Part shown: piece by piece, positions 1-10,822 of the stretch
Position numbering within the stretch: position 1 is the first letter of the stretch
How the letters are laid out: each line of letters opens with the position of its first letter
Origin: an uncultured bacterium
Lineage (GTDB): Bacteria; Acidobacteriota; Thermoanaerobaculia; Thermoanaerobaculales; Thermoanaerobaculaceae
Reading direction: 5' to 3'
Assembly: GCA_937924755.1 (NCBI GenBank)
Contig: CALEVZ010000014.1
Location: forward strand, 62,001 to 126,000
Length of the DNA: 64,000 bases
The notes under the pieces: generated by a model
Told to the model about the DNA's origin: nothing
The model's input: only the letters and a program-made list of their open reading frames with translations
Database searches by the model: none
Program-made: the position numbers and the translations under genes

Positions 1-202
1 CGTGGCCATCCGCAAGAACCCCGCCCTAGCGGGTCTGCCGGTAATCCTGGTCAGCGGTATCCAGGAGAAGCTCTCTGCCGACTACCACGCCTTCCTGGAA
101 CGCTTCAAGCACTACCGGCCCGACGCCTTCCTGGACAAGCCTGTGGACCCGGCGCACCTGCTGGCCACCATCGAACAGGCGCTGGCCAGCGCCGAAGCTT
201 GA
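1..202 (+). CDS. Response-regulator receiver domain, C-terminal fragment (5' cut by window edge)
   Basis: Translation ...LPVILVSG...DAFLDKPVDPAHLLATIEQAL resembles the C-terminal half of a receiver domain (conserved Lys-Pro). Confidence 0.6.
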   Translation, partial: VAIRKNPALAGLPVILVSGIQEKLSADYHAFLERFKHYRPDAFLDKPVDPAHLLATIEQALASAEA

Positions 203-335
203 ATCGGCGGCGGGGATAACCTGTATCTTCAGTCGCGACGAGGGTGTTCCAAGGCGTGGCGGCAACGTGGCCTCTACTAAGCCCCGCGCCGCGTCGATTC
301 CGGGTCAGTGGCAGGCCTCGCGGAGCACCTGCCGC

Positions 336-869
336 TTAAAACCCTTCGAGAATGGTGACCACCAGTCCGCGCGCGAAGTCGCGGGCCACCCTTTCTATGG
401 CTTCCACCTCACGGTCGAAGTAATCCAGCGCCGAGACGTCCACCTCGTAGGAGATCGTTCGCGTGAAGCGCTTGTCCCGCCATAGGGTGTGCGGCGGCTC
501 CACGGTTCGATCGACGATCTGCACATCGGCGGCCACGGTGAGCTGGTACTGGGTCACCCGCCCCTGATCGTCGAACCGCACCGGTGCTGTGCTGGCCAGC
601 ACGATGGTCCCCGACACCACAGCGTCCGCCTGTTCCGCCGAGGAAACCAGCTGGAACCGACCGCGCCGCACCCACTCTTGGGTGACCTCTTCCGTCAGCC
701 GTTGATCCAGCTCGGCGCGTACCGTCTGATTGACGAACGGGGCGATGTAGAGGCTCTTGAGGTGCGCCGGCAACGCTGAAGAGCCCGTCCCCACCAGGTG
801 ATACCCACATCCTGCGCTGACCATGGAGAGAATCAGGGGTATCCCGGCGCCTCGCCAGCTCATGCTCAT
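336..869 (-). CDS. lptE: LPS-assembly lipoprotein LptE-like
   Basis: Lipobox-like SAGCGYHLVG N-terminus, IAPFVNQT motif, position downstream of leuS. Confidence 0.8.
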   Translation of the reverse strand: MSMSWRGAGIPLILSMVSAGCGYHLVGTGSSALPAHLKSLYIAPFVNQTVRAELDQRLTEEVTQEWVRRGRFQLVSSAEQADAVVSGTIVLASTAPVRFDDQGRVTQYQLTVAADVQIVDRTVEPPHTLWRDKRFTRTISYEVDVSALDYFDREVEAIERVARDFARGLVVTILEGF

Positions 870-872
870 CGC

Positions 873-3326
873 CTATCCCCGCACCACGAAGGACACCAGC
901 CTATCCGGCACGTGGACCACCCTCACCACCTCCTTGCCGGTCAGCCAACGCTCGGCCGCCCGCCGGGCCGCCTCGGTGGCCTCCTCCGCCGGTGCCCCCG
1001 AGGGCAACGCCACGGTGGCGCGCAGCTTGCCGTTGACCTGCACCGCCAACGTCACGTCCTGGCGGGACAAGAGCTCAGCGTCCCATTGCGGCCAGCCGCT
1101 CCGGAGCAAGGAGTCTTCGTTCCCCAAAAGCCGCCACAGCTCCTCGGTGATGTGGGGGGCGAAGGGGTGGAGGAGACGAACGAGAGCGCTGTAAGCCTCC
1201 TCCACCACTAAACCACTGGCCTTTCCCTGATGTTCGCCGATGGCGTTGCTCAACTCCATCAGCGCCGCAATGGCGGTGTTGGGCTTGTAGCGACCCAGAT
1301 CGTCGTGCACACGCCGGATGGCGTGGTGCATGGCGAGAGTCAGCTTTTGATCGGCTTGCGTCTCCCCCGCCAAACCGCGGCGGCCGACAACCGCGTCTTG
1401 CAAGGCCCACACGCGCTGCAGAAAGCGATGCGCTCCCATCACCCCTTCGTCGGTCCACTCAGCGTCCTTCTCCGGGGGTCCCATGAACAACGTATAGACG
1501 CGCTCGGTGTCGGCCCCGAAGCGGGCAATCAACTCGTCGGGCGCCACCACGTTCCCCTTGGACTTGGACATCTTCTCGAGCTCGCCAGTGGTGGCGGAGG
1601 CGGCGACGATCATCCCCTGGTTGAACAGCACCTGGAAGGGCTCGTCTCCCGGCACCATACCGAAGTCATAGAGCACCTTGTAGAAAAAGCGCGCATAGAG
1701 GAGGTGAAGGATCGCGTGCTCGATGCCACCGATATAGAGGTCCACCGGCATCCATCGCCGGACCCGCTCCTGGTCGAACATGCCGAGTTCGTACCTGGGG
1801 TTGATGAAACGCAGGTAGTACCAGGAGGAGTCCACGAAGGTATCCATGGTGTCGGTCTCGCGCCGGGCCGCACCACCGCAGCGCGGGCAGGTGGTGTGCA
1901 CGAAGGAGGGGCTTGCCGCCAGGGGGTTACCCTCCACGCCACCGAACTGAATGTCAGTGGGCAGCACCACCGGCAGCTGCTCGTCGGGGACCGGAACGAT
2001 CCCATCCTGCGGGCAGTACACCACCGGGATCGGGGTGCCCCAGTAGCGCTGTCGCGAGATCAACCAGTCCCGCAGACGATAGTTGACCTTGCGCTCGCCC
2101 AGGCCCTTCTCCTCCAGCCAGGCGATCGCCCGGGCGATCGCCTCGTCCTTGGACAGGCCGTCGAGCCACGCACTGTTGATGGCCGGACCATCGCCCTCCC
2201 AGGCCTCCCCGTCCCATCCCGGGGGGGGCTGGACGGTTCGGATGATGGGCAAGCCGTACGCCCTGGCGAAATCCCAGTCGCGCTGATCCTGCCCCGGCAC
2301 CGCCATGATGGCCCCGGTGCCATAGGTCATCAGGACGTAGTCGGCGAGGTAGATGGGCACGGGCTGCTGGTTGAAAGGGTTGATGGCGTAACTGCCGGTG
2401 AACACCCCGCGCTTGCCCATCTCCCCCCTGGTGGCAAGCCGCTCCAACTCCGTCGTCCGTCGTACCCGCTCGACGAAGGCCGTCACCTCGGCCTTTCGCT
2501 CCGGAGTGGTGATCTGCCCCACCAGAGGATGCTCCGGCGCCAGCACCACGAAGGTCATGCCGAAGGAGGTGTCGGGGCGGGTGGTGAACACCCGGACGCC
2601 ACCGAGCTCCGGCCGGCCCTGGACGGGAATCGTGAACTCGGCCCCCTCCGAGCGGCCGATCCAGTTGCGCTGCATGGTCTTGACCTTCTCGGGCCAGTTC
2701 GGCAGACGATCCAGGCCCTCGAGCAAGCGCTCGGCGTAGGCGGTGATGCGCAGGAACCACTGCTCCATGGTCCTCTGCACCACCACGGTGCCGCAGCGCT
2801 CGCAGCCGCCGTTGACCACCTGCTCGTTGGCCAGGACGGTCCGGCACGATTCGCACCAGTTCACCGGCGCCTGGCCGCGGTACGCCAGCCCCTTCTCCCA
2901 CATGCGCAGGAAGAACCACTGGTTCCAGCGGTAGTACTCCGGCTCGCAGGAAGCCAGCTCCTTGTCCCAGTCGTAGAGGATCCCCCAGGCAGCGAACTGC
3001 TGCTTCATGCGGGCGATGTTGGCACGCGTCCACTGGTAGGGGTGGACGTTACGCTTGATGGCGGCGTTTTCCGCTGGCAGTCCAAAGGCGTCCCAGCCCA
3101 TGGGGTTGAGCACCCGCCTGCCCTGCATCAGGAACATGCGAAAGAGGCAATCGCCTAGGATGTAGTTGCGCCCGTGCCCGACGTGCAGGTCCCCCGAGGG
3201 GTAGGGGAACATCATGAGCATGTACATATCCTTGAAGCCCGCCGTGTCGACGTGGGCCAGTCGCTCCTTCGCCCAGTACTCACGCCAGTAGGGTTCGATA
3301 CGCGCAGGTTCATACGGCGATGCCAT
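873..3326 (-). CDS. leuS: Leucyl-tRNA synthetase
   Basis: 817 aa; [18 protein letters not shown] (HIGH-type) and KMSKSKGN (KMSKS) motifs. Confidence 0.98.
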   Translation of the reverse strand: MASPYEPARIEPYWREYWAKERLAHVDTAGFKDMYMLMMFPYPSGDLHVGHGRNYILGDCLFRMFLMQGRRVLNPMGWDAFGLPAENAAIKRNVHPYQWTRANIARMKQQFAAWGILYDWDKELASCEPEYYRWNQWFFLRMWEKGLAYRGQAPVNWCESCRTVLANEQVVNGGCERCGTVVVQRTMEQWFLRITAYAERLLEGLDRLPNWPEKVKTMQRNWIGRSEGAEFTIPVQGRPELGGVRVFTTRPDTSFGMTFVVLAPEHPLVGQITTPERKAEVTAFVERVRRTTELERLATRGEMGKRGVFTGSYAINPFNQQPVPIYLADYVLMTYGTGAIMAVPGQDQRDWDFARAYGLPIIRTVQPPPGWDGEAWEGDGPAINSAWLDGLSKDEAIARAIAWLEEKGLGERKVNYRLRDWLISRQRYWGTPIPVVYCPQDGIVPVPDEQLPVVLPTDIQFGGVEGNPLAASPSFVHTTCPRCGGAARRETDTMDTFVDSSWYYLRFINPRYELGMFDQERVRRWMPVDLYIGGIEHAILHLLYARFFYKVLYDFGMVPGDEPFQVLFNQGMIVAASATTGELEKMSKSKGNVVAPDELIARFGADTERVYTLFMGPPEKDAEWTDEGVMGAHRFLQRVWALQDAVVGRRGLAGETQADQKLTLAMHHAIRRVHDDLGRYKPNTAIAALMELSNAIGEHQGKASGLVVEEAYSALVRLLHPFAPHITEELWRLLGNEDSLLRSGWPQWDAELLSRQDVTLAVQVNGKLRATVALPSGAPAEEATEAARRAAERWLTGKEVVRVVHVPDRLVSFVVRG

Positions 3327-3482
3327 ACCTCGACCTCCGAGCGCGGATTGTAGAGCGCTTTCCCGGGGACCAGCGATGCTCGACGGTGAGGCATACCCTC
3401 CCGCAGGAGTCGTGGCTGCCGACCGCCAACGGTAGTTCCACGTCGCACCGCGGCGCCGGCGCTCGGGGCCGGCTTCTATCCC

Positions 3483-4724
3483 CTACAGACCCAGCATCCC
3501 GCCGGCACGGCCCAGCAATGCGGCCAGCGCGTCGAAGCGGCCGTCGGGACGCGTCGGTTCGTCGCCCAGGAAGAGTGCCACGCTTTCGCCATGAAGCAGT
3601 ACGGGTATAACCACACCCTCTCCAAGGTCGGAACCGGCTGCCAGGGCGTAGGCCAGGGCGTGCTGCGCCGCCGCCGAGCCAGCAGCCACCGGCACGATGC
3701 TTCGCCCCACCACGGCGTCCTCCAGCAGATCCAGACCTCGGGGAAGCCGCGCCGCCGGCACGTGGATAAACCCGTACGCGCCCAGCGATTCGAAGGCGTG
3801 CTCCCGCACCGCCAGCAGCACCCCGCGTTGAAAAAAGTCCCCCGCCAGCCGCAACAGCGACGCCCTGACCTCTGAGGGGGGCGCATCCACGTGGAGCGCC
3901 AGGAAGAAGTCACGCAGCGACTCGGCCTCGTCCCGCCCCCGCACACCGCGCCGGGCCAACGTGCGTTCAACCAGGACAGTCAGCTCCTCACGAAACCAGC
4001 GCCCGGCTTCTCCCCCCTCGGACAGCGGTCCTGGCAACAGGAACTCCACCCCCAGCATGACCGCCTGGTGCCGCACGGCGGGGTCCGACAGCCCCCCGAC
4101 CCACAGGACTGGTACGGGGGGCTCACAGGCGGCGGCGGCCCGCATCACGTGCAACCACACCTCGGCCTGCCCGGCCAGGGTACCCGAGGCAGGGAGGTGA
4201 AGGATAAGTAGATCGGGTTGGGAACGGGCGGGGAAGGCCGCCTCACTCTCCACTACTACCGTCCATCCCCGCTGCGTCCACACCGGCTCCAGATACCGGT
4301 AAGGCCGGGGGTCGGCCGTGATCACCACCACCGCTGGGTGGCTCCCTGGAAGGTGTACCTGCTCCAGACTGCTGCGAAGATCGGCCAGCGGGTCGCCGGC
4401 CAGCTCCACCCCCTGCCCCACCTCCTCCAGGGAGAGGCGCATCCGTTCGGCGTCCAGGCGGGCGAGCACATCCCGGCAGGACTCCCAGCGCGCGGGGGTG
4501 GCGGGGAGCGACCCGGGGCGGAAACAGAAGCTGCCGTTTCGGGAAGCGGCCGCCCGCAGCACCTCCGGGTCGATGGTGCCCGCCACCTCCCCCCCGCGAA
4601 TCCACAGCGTGCCCTGACGGCCGCCGCAATCAAGCTCGAGGGCCCCCGTCACCCCGGCGGACTCCAGGAGCTTGAACAGGCTGGGTAGAGCGATGTCGGC
4701 CAGGCGGCCGAGGATGACCTTCAT
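3483..4724 (-). CDS. DUF4388-like N-terminal domain protein with receiver-like middle and GAF-like C-terminus
   Basis: N-terminus LADIALPSLFKLLESAGVTGALELDCGGRQGTLWIRGGEVAG resembles DUF4388. Confidence 0.6.
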   Translation of the reverse strand: MKVILGRLADIALPSLFKLLESAGVTGALELDCGGRQGTLWIRGGEVAGTIDPEVLRAAASRNGSFCFRPGSLPATPARWESCRDVLARLDAERMRLSLEEVGQGVELAGDPLADLRSSLEQVHLPGSHPAVVVITADPRPYRYLEPVWTQRGWTVVVESEAAFPARSQPDLLILHLPASGTLAGQAEVWLHVMRAAAACEPPVPVLWVGGLSDPAVRHQAVMLGVEFLLPGPLSEGGEAGRWFREELTVLVERTLARRGVRGRDEAESLRDFFLALHVDAPPSEVRASLLRLAGDFFQRGVLLAVREHAFESLGAYGFIHVPAARLPRGLDLLEDAVVGRSIVPVAAGSAAAQHALAYALAAGSDLGEGVVIPVLLHGESVALFLGDEPTRPDGRFDALAALLGRAGGMLGL

Positions 4725-5701
4725 GACCCCTCTCCGGCGGCGGAAAGGGTGACGAAGACGTCGCGGTATGACATTACCACGTCCATCACCCCCTCCATCC
4801 GCCCGTGATACTCCCAGGCTAGGCGGTATCGACCCGGGAGGAGACCGCGAAACTCGATCAACCCGTCCCCCCCCTTCACCCGCCGTACGCCGTCAGGGCC
4901 CAGCAGCAGCGCCGTGACCCACCCCAACCCGGCGGGGGGGCGACACTTCATCGTGGCGCCACCACTAGGTACCACCCGGATGCCCTCTCGCCGTGGCAAG
5001 GCAGCGTAGCCGCGTTCCTCCAGGTGCAGCAGGTGAACTCCCGCCAGAGTCATCTCCGCCGAGGCTCCCCCCATCGGCACGTACCGCACGCCCACCAGCC
5101 CGACCGAGGCGCCGGGATCGAAAGCCACCCACCCCAGCGGCCCCAGCCACACCTCGCCCCAGCGGTGCCAGCGCGCTTCCCTATCACCCACCAGCACCCC
5201 GTGCACCGGCCGCGCAGGCAGCCCCAGGGCTCGCAACACGCCGACGGCGGCGTTGGCTCTCCCCGAGCAGCGGCCGCGCCGGCGCCCCAGCACGGCGACG
5301 GCGTCCTGGGGCCCGCTATCCTGGTCATCAATGACGACCTGTCGGCTGATCCAGGAAACCACCTTCTCCACCACGCCCAGCGCCGTCTGCTCGCCTTGAA
5401 TCCCCCGCAGGATGCCTGGTGGTACGACAAAATCTAGTGGCGTCTGAAGATACTGTCCCCCTGGCTCATCCGCAGGGAGGCGAAGCGGGAAGCGGGGCGA
5501 GACGGGGAGAGCCTGCACGCTGCGGCTTACGACCACCACCGCCCCGTGGGGCGACAGCTCGACGCTCACCACGTGGCCGTGGCGGTCGCCGGTTTCCACC
5601 TGGGCGGCGAGCGCCAGGGGCATGCCTATGTGGGCCTCATCCGCCCAGGCGGCTGCCGCCAGAGTGACGGCCGCCAGAGCCGCTCCGACTCGCCCGTTCA
5701 C
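4721..5701 (-). CDS. Transglutaminase-like domain protein
   Basis: GRCSGRANAAVGVLRALGLPARPVHG...HRWGEVWLGPLGWVAFDP, a transglutaminase core Cys/His/Asp pattern. Confidence 0.75.
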   Translation of the reverse strand: MNGRVGAALAAVTLAAAAWADEAHIGMPLALAAQVETGDRHGHVVSVELSPHGAVVVVSRSVQALPVSPRFPLRLPADEPGGQYLQTPLDFVVPPGILRGIQGEQTALGVVEKVVSWISRQVVIDDQDSGPQDAVAVLGRRRGRCSGRANAAVGVLRALGLPARPVHGVLVGDREARWHRWGEVWLGPLGWVAFDPGASVGLVGVRYVPMGGASAEMTLAGVHLLHLEERGYAALPRREGIRVVPSGGATMKCRPPAGLGWVTALLLGPDGVRRVKGGDGLIEFRGLLPGRYRLAWEYHGRMEGVMDVVMSYRDVFVTLSAAGEGS

Positions 5702-6120
5702 TGGGCCTCCGCCGTGGCCCTCACCCGCTGGGCGAAAGCGTCCAGCACGCCGTTGACGAACTGGGAGGAGCGCTCCGAACCGTAGCGCTTGGCCAGCTCG
5801 ATGGCCTCATCGATGACCACTGAAACCGGCGTGTCCGGCTCGTGCAGCAATTCAAACATAGCCAGGCGCAGGATGTTGCGGTCTACCGCCGCCATTCGCT
5901 CCAGCCTCCAGTTGTCGGCCTGTCCGGTGAGCTCCCGGTCGATCTCGGCCAAGTGGGCGATGACCCCGCGGAGCAACGTGGAAGCAAACTCCCTCGCCGC
6001 CGGGGGCACCTCCTGCAAGTCGGTCGAGGAGGCGGCCAGGGCATCCACCTCACCCCCCGCCAGCTCGCGCTGGTAAAGGAGCTGGAGGGCCAGCTCCCGC
6101 CCGCGACGTCGCACCCCCAC
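5698..6120 (-). CDS. nusB: Transcription antitermination factor NusB
   Basis: RRRGRELALQLLYQRE... PVSVVIDEAIELAKRYGSERSSQFVNGVLD. Confidence 0.95.
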   Translation of the reverse strand: MGVRRRGRELALQLLYQRELAGGEVDALAASSTDLQEVPPAAREFASTLLRGVIAHLAEIDRELTGQADNWRLERMAAVDRNILRLAMFELLHEPDTPVSVVIDEAIELAKRYGSERSSQFVNGVLDAFAQRVRATAEAQ

Positions 6121-6123
6121 CGC

Positions 6124-6597
6124 TCAACCCTCGCGCAGCTGCTGGTATAACCTGACCATTTCGATGGCCGCCAGGGCCGCCTGCCAACCCTTGTTGCCCG
6201 CCTTGCTCCCGGAGCGCTCCAGCGCCTGCTCCAGGGTGTCGCAAGTGAGCACCCCGTAGGCCACCGGCACCGGCGAGCTCATCGCCACCTGGGCCAGGCC
6301 CTTGGCGTTTTCGGCGGCGATGTACTCGAAGTGGGGCGTGGCACCGCGGATCAGTACCCCCAAGGCAATGACCGCGTCACACCTGCCAGACACCGCCAGG
6401 CGCTGGGCCACGAACGGCAGCTCCCAGGAACCGGGAACTCGTGCCAGGAGAACGTCTTCGTCCCGGGCCCCGTGGCGCAGCAGGCAGTCCATGGCGCCCT
6501 CCACCAGCCGCCCGGTGAGGAGATCGTTGAAGCGGCTCACGACGATGCCGAAACGTATACCGGTGGCGTCCAGCTTACCTTCCAGGATCTGTGGCAT
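6124..6597 (-). CDS. ribH: 6,7-dimethyl-8-ribityllumazine synthase
   Basis: [22 protein letters not shown]...[15 protein letters not shown]...[20 protein letters not shown] at 6597, the longer ORF extension is not RibH-like. Confidence 0.95.
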   Translation of the reverse strand: MPQILEGKLDATGIRFGIVVSRFNDLLTGRLVEGAMDCLLRHGARDEDVLLARVPGSWELPFVAQRLAVSGRCDAVIALGVLIRGATPHFEYIAAENAKGLAQVAMSSPVPVAYGVLTCDTLEQALERSGSKAGNKGWQAALAAIEMVRLYQQLREG

Positions 6598-6662
6598 GTC
6601 CCTCTCCGGCTCCCAATTGTACGTTTGGTGACGCCCCGCCACAAGCACTCCAACGCCCCCTC

Positions 6663-7400
6663 TCACCCTCCATCCGGGACCTCCACCCCCATGGCCCGCA
6701 ACTGCGCCGTGACGGTTTGGGCCCACTCCCGGTTGGCGCGGGGGTTGGCCGGGCTGGGGTGCAGCACCTCCCCGATGGTCACCCCCGACCCCGCCAGCGC
6801 CGCCGCGGCGCGCCGCCGGGCGAACCCCCCGATTCCCACCACCAGCCGCGGCGCCAGGAGCCCTACCACGGCACCCAGCGCATCGTCACAAGCCATCTCC
6901 AGCCGGGCGCGGTCTACCGCCGACAGCCGATCGGGGGTGAGGTTCCGTCCACTCGCCTCCAAAAACATCAGGGGACAGTAGTTGAGGACCGTGAGACGGG
7001 AAAAAAAAGCCGCCGGCGTACCCCACCGTTGCCGCACCCACCCCCACAGGCGCAGCCCGCTCACCTCCCGTCGCCGGCAGGCAAACCCCTCGACCGGTCG
7101 CGCGGGATGTTGCCGGGGCGGGCGGCCCACCGGAGCTTCGATGCCCAGCCAGGTCCGTACCGTCTCCACCTCGCCGAAGGGAACGCCGGTCTGGGCCATC
7201 CCCCACGGCCCCGGGTTCATCCCCAGCAACACCACCTCCCGCGGCGCGCCCGCGAAGCGACGCAGGTACAGCTCGTGGGGCTGCCAGGCGTACCGCAGGG
7301 GGTTGTACACGTACGCCACCGACGGGGCCCAGCGCAAACCCTCCAGCACGTCGGCCAGCGTCCGGTAGGTGGCCACCACGGTGTCGGTCACACTCATCAC
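6663..7400 (-). CDS. SMUG1-like uracil-DNA glycosylase
   Basis: [18 protein letters not shown] and [10 protein letters not shown] motifs typical of SMUG1; overlaps the uvrC stop by 4 bp. Confidence 0.85.
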   Translation of the reverse strand: MMSVTDTVVATYRTLADVLEGLRWAPSVAYVYNPLRYAWQPHELYLRRFAGAPREVVLLGMNPGPWGMAQTGVPFGEVETVRTWLGIEAPVGRPPRQHPARPVEGFACRRREVSGLRLWGWVRQRWGTPAAFFSRLTVLNYCPLMFLEASGRNLTPDRLSAVDRARLEMACDDALGAVVGLLAPRLVVGIGGFARRRAAAALAGSGVTIGEVLHPSPANPRANREWAQTVTAQLRAMGVEVPDGG

Positions 7401-9280
7401 GGCGTGGCGTCGCCTGTCCCGCCCTGCAGGGCCGCCCGGACCCGCGCAGCCAGGGCCGGGCCCACCGTCGCCCGGAGCTCCTCCACCGAGGCCTCCCGCA
7501 CCCCGTCCACCGACCCGAAGCGTTGCAGGAGTTTCTTCGCCCGCCCCGGCCCCACCCCGGGGATGGCCAGGAGCTGCGTGGCCAGCCGCCGGGCGCTGCG
7601 GCGCCGGCGGTGCCGGGTGAGGGCGAAGCGGTGCGCCTCGTCCCGCAGCAGCTGGAAGAGCAGACGCACCAGATCAGAGGGCTCCAGCCGCAGCGGTTCC
7701 TCCCGCGCCGGCAGGTGCACCTCCTCGAAGCGCTTGGCAAGGCCGGCCACCGGGATACCTACGCCGAGCTGCGCCAGCGCCCGCTGCACCGCCCCCAGCT
7801 GGGTGGGCCCGCCGTCCACCAGCACCAAATCCGGCAGCGCAGCTCCCTCGGCCAGGCGCCGGCGGTATCGCCGTGTCACCGCCTCGGCCAGGGCCGCCGG
7901 GTCGTCGGGGCCGGCGCCGGGGCGCACGTTGAAGGAGCGGTACTCCCCCTTGCGCAGCTTCCCTCCTTCCCATACCACCACCGACGCCACCTGCACCTCC
8001 CCCTGGGAATGGGAAACATCGAAGCACTCGATGCGCCGCACTGGCTGGATCAGCTCTAGGCGCTCGCCCACCGCCGCCGCCACTCGCTCGGCCTCGTGGC
8101 GGGGGTGGCGAAAACGCAGGCGGAAGGCGGCCACGGCGTTTTCCTGGGCGAGAGCCAGGACGCGGACTCGCACCCCCCGCTGCGGCACGTGCATCGTCAC
8201 GGCGCGGCCCCGCAGCCGCCCCAGAAACTCCCGCAAAGCCCCGGGCCCTTCGGGAGCGAAGGGCAGCTCCAACCGCTCTGGGACTGAGGGGTTGGCCTCG
8301 TAGAACTGGCCCAGGAAGCTGGCCAGCTGCGCCGGCCCGAAGGCTGAGTCCAAACCCTCGAAGTGGTACTCCCGCTTATCCACCAGCCGGCCCTCCCGAT
8401 ACACCAGGATGACCACCGAAGCGTCCCGCCCGTCCCCGTGCACTCCCACCACGTCAACTGACCCGCTGCCCGCCACCTCCACGTGCTGACCCCGACCCAG
8501 CTCCTCCAGGGCCGCCAGCAGGTCCCGGTAACGGGCAGCCCGCTCGAACTCCTCGGCCTCGGCGGCGCGGTGCATCTGCTTCTCCAGGCGGGGCTTGAGC
8601 TCGGTCACTCGCCCCTGCAGAAGCAGTACCACCTCTTCCACGACGCGCTGGTAGTCCTCCCTGGTAGTAAGCCCCTCCACGCAGGGCCCTAGGCAGGCTC
8701 CCATGTCGAAGTACAGGCACGGCCGCGGCAGGAACCCTTCCCGGCGAGGCTCCCAGCGGCAGGTGCGCAGCTGGGTGCGGGTGCGGATGAGCTCCATCAC
8801 CCGCGCCGCCATGTGTCGGCCCAGGTAGGGCCCGAAGTAGCTGTGGCCGTCCTCCCTCACCCGTCGGGTGACGAGGGCGCGAGGAAACTCCTCCCCCGTG
8901 GTGATCTTGATGTAGGGATACGTTTTGTCGTCGCGCAGGGTGATGTTGTAGCGGGGCCGGTGCTGCTTGATGAGGCGGTTTTCCAGGATCAGGGCCTCTA
9001 CCTCGGTGGCGGTGACCACGAACTCGAGCCGACGGGCGGCGGTCAGCATGGCAGCGGTCTTCCCCTCGAGGTTGCGGGAAAAGTAGCTGCTGACCCGGCG
9101 CCGCAGATTCTTAGCCTTCCCCACGTACAGCACCCGCCCACGGACATCCTGGAACTGGTACACTCCCGGCTGCTCGGGTGCCTGGCGGGCCCGCTCGACC
9201 AGCGGATGGTCGCTCATCCTTACTATTCCACCATGCCTCGCCCCGAAACGCCTGGGCTTCCACCCCACCGACCGCGGCAT
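7397..9280 (-). CDS. uvrC: Excinuclease ABC subunit C
   Basis: GVYQFQDVRGRVLYVGKAKNLRRRVSSYF, IECFDVSHSQGE, PDLVLVDGG, C-terminal HhH IPGVGPGRAKKLLQRFGS. Confidence 0.97.
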   Translation of the reverse strand: MPRSVGWKPRRFGARHGGIVRMSDHPLVERARQAPEQPGVYQFQDVRGRVLYVGKAKNLRRRVSSYFSRNLEGKTAAMLTAARRLEFVVTATEVEALILENRLIKQHRPRYNITLRDDKTYPYIKITTGEEFPRALVTRRVREDGHSYFGPYLGRHMAARVMELIRTRTQLRTCRWEPRREGFLPRPCLYFDMGACLGPCVEGLTTREDYQRVVEEVVLLLQGRVTELKPRLEKQMHRAAEAEEFERAARYRDLLAALEELGRGQHVEVAGSGSVDVVGVHGDGRDASVVILVYREGRLVDKREYHFEGLDSAFGPAQLASFLGQFYEANPSVPERLELPFAPEGPGALREFLGRLRGRAVTMHVPQRGVRVRVLALAQENAVAAFRLRFRHPRHEAERVAAAVGERLELIQPVRRIECFDVSHSQGEVQVASVVVWEGGKLRKGEYRSFNVRPGAGPDDPAALAEAVTRRYRRRLAEGAALPDLVLVDGGPTQLGAVQRALAQLGVGIPVAGLAKRFEEVHLPAREEPLRLEPSDLVRLLFQLLRDEAHRFALTRHRRRRSARRLATQLLAIPGVGPGRAKKLLQRFGSVDGVREASVEELRATVGPALAARVRAALQGGTGDATP

Positions 9281-9554
9281 GGCGACCGCAGCAGGCCCCT
9301 TTACTGGCCTCCAGCACCGACGCTAGAGTTCGCCGTGCGTATCGGGCGACTAGGGGCAGCGGTGATCCCCTTCGCCGGCATCCTCTTGCCGTGCGAATCG
9401 GCCATCCCCGCATGCCCGGACAGCGGGGAAGGAGGCGGCGCGACGGTCGAGATAGCCGGCAGACAGGAGTGGCCATCGGTCACCTCCACTCCCATCTCCA
9501 TCGCGCCGCCCCCCGTCACCACCACGCCGCGGTGGGGACGCTGACTCTTCCAGG

Positions 9555-10256
9555 TTGGCACCGCCTGTGGATGCGGTCATGGCTCCGGCAGACCTGCTCG
9601 CCCGCGCCCGCGCCTTCCGGGTGATGGAGTGCATCTACCGGAAGGAACAGGCGGCCCTGGGCAGGCCATGCTCCCACCCCAGCGAGACCTGCCTGTCCTA
9701 TTCGCCGGAGGAGAACGCCTACGAGAAGGGTTTCGTCCACCCGCGAGGAGGCGCTCGCCATCCTCGCCCGCGCAGAGCAGGAGGGGCCCGTCCATTGCAC
9801 GTACAACCTCCAGCGGCAAAACATGTTCGTCTGCAACTGCTGCGCCTGCTGTTGCGCCTTCCTGCGGGCCCTGCGCGAGTACGCCGCCCACCGCCTGCTG
9901 CTGCGTTCCAACTACCTGGCGGTCGTCGACGGGAAGCGCTGCGCCTGCTGCGGCTACTGCCTCGAGTCGCGCTGGCCGGCAGGTGCACTGGTGGACCGAG
10001 AGGGCACCGTGCACCTGCTGTCCGAGCGGTGCATCGGCTGCGGCGTCTGCACCGTGGACTGCCCGGCCGGCGCTGTCACCCTGGTGGTGCGCTTCCCGCA
10101 GAAGCAGACGAAACCCCAGAGGATCTGATCTCCTGGCACTTCAAACGCCCCGTGGGGCGCTTCGGCCCGCTGCGCGCCGCCCTGCAGTTTGGCGGCCCGG
10201 CGCTCGATACCCTGCGAAGCCGCGAACCTGCCGGCGAGCCCCTTACCCGGCGGTGA
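9555..10256 (+). pseudogene. Frame-disrupted 4Fe-4S ferredoxin-like protein (two compensating shifts; N-terminal region probably missing)
   Basis: Frame of 9555 gives ECIYRKEQAALGRPCSHPSETCLSY; +1 frame from about 9735 gives REEALAILARAEQ...FVCNCCACCC...CACCGYC...CIGCGVCTVDCP; original frame resumes near 10105 (ETPEDLISWHFKRP...). Confidence 0.65.
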
Positions 10257-10821
10257 GCCGGAAGACGGCGAACAACACCAGCCAGACCACGGTCAGGAAG
10301 TGCCAGTACATGGCCATGTACACTACCCCGTGTCCGGGCCACGTCTCGTTCCGCCGAAGGGAGCGTAACGTCACCACCGTCAGAGGAATCAGCCCTCCGA
10401 GGACATGGACGGCGTGGAGCACGGTCAAGAGGTAATAGGTGAAGGCGTACAGATTGGTGGTCGCGGTGAAATCGGCCGCGGCGAGGACGAACCAGCCGCG
10501 GGTCTGCGCCAGCAGGAAGGCCACGCCGAGGACCAGAGTCAACGTCAGGCCACCTGTCAGCCCCGGGCGGCCGGGCCGGCAGCGAGCCCGCCGGGCCCAC
10601 TCTATGGTCAGCGTGGAGAGCGCGATCAGGGTGGTGCTCAACCACAGGCCCCGGGGGAGGCCAGGAGCCCCGGGCGGCGGCCACACCTCGGCAGCGGCCC
10701 GCACCCACAGGAGGCCGACCACCGAGGCGGCGAAGATCATCCCCAGCGAGGCCAAGAACCAGCTCATCCCGATCTTGCCTACAGCCAGCCGAGACGGCGC
10801 GGTTGCCGGGGCGGACGACAT
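10243..10821 (-). CDS. Cytochrome c oxidase subunit III family protein
   Basis: LHAVHVLGGLIPL...VYMAMYWHFLTVVWLVLFAVF; position in oxidase operon. Confidence 0.85.
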   Translation of the reverse strand: MSSAPATAPSRLAVGKIGMSWFLASLGMIFAASVVGLLWVRAAAEVWPPPGAPGLPRGLWLSTTLIALSTLTIEWARRARCRPGRPGLTGGLTLTLVLGVAFLLAQTRGWFVLAAADFTATTNLYAFTYYLLTVLHAVHVLGGLIPLTVVTLRSLRRNETWPGHGVVYMAMYWHFLTVVWLVLFAVFRLTAG

Positions 10822-10822
10822 C

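Noticed and set aside
1230-3158. 642-aa plus-strand ORF
   Set aside because: Antisense shadow of leuS in GC-rich DNA; His/Gly/Arg-rich with no family motifs
9281-9554. Possible missing N-terminus of the ferredoxin-like gene
   Set aside because: None of the readable frames resembles the expected N-terminal region; cannot be supported by eye
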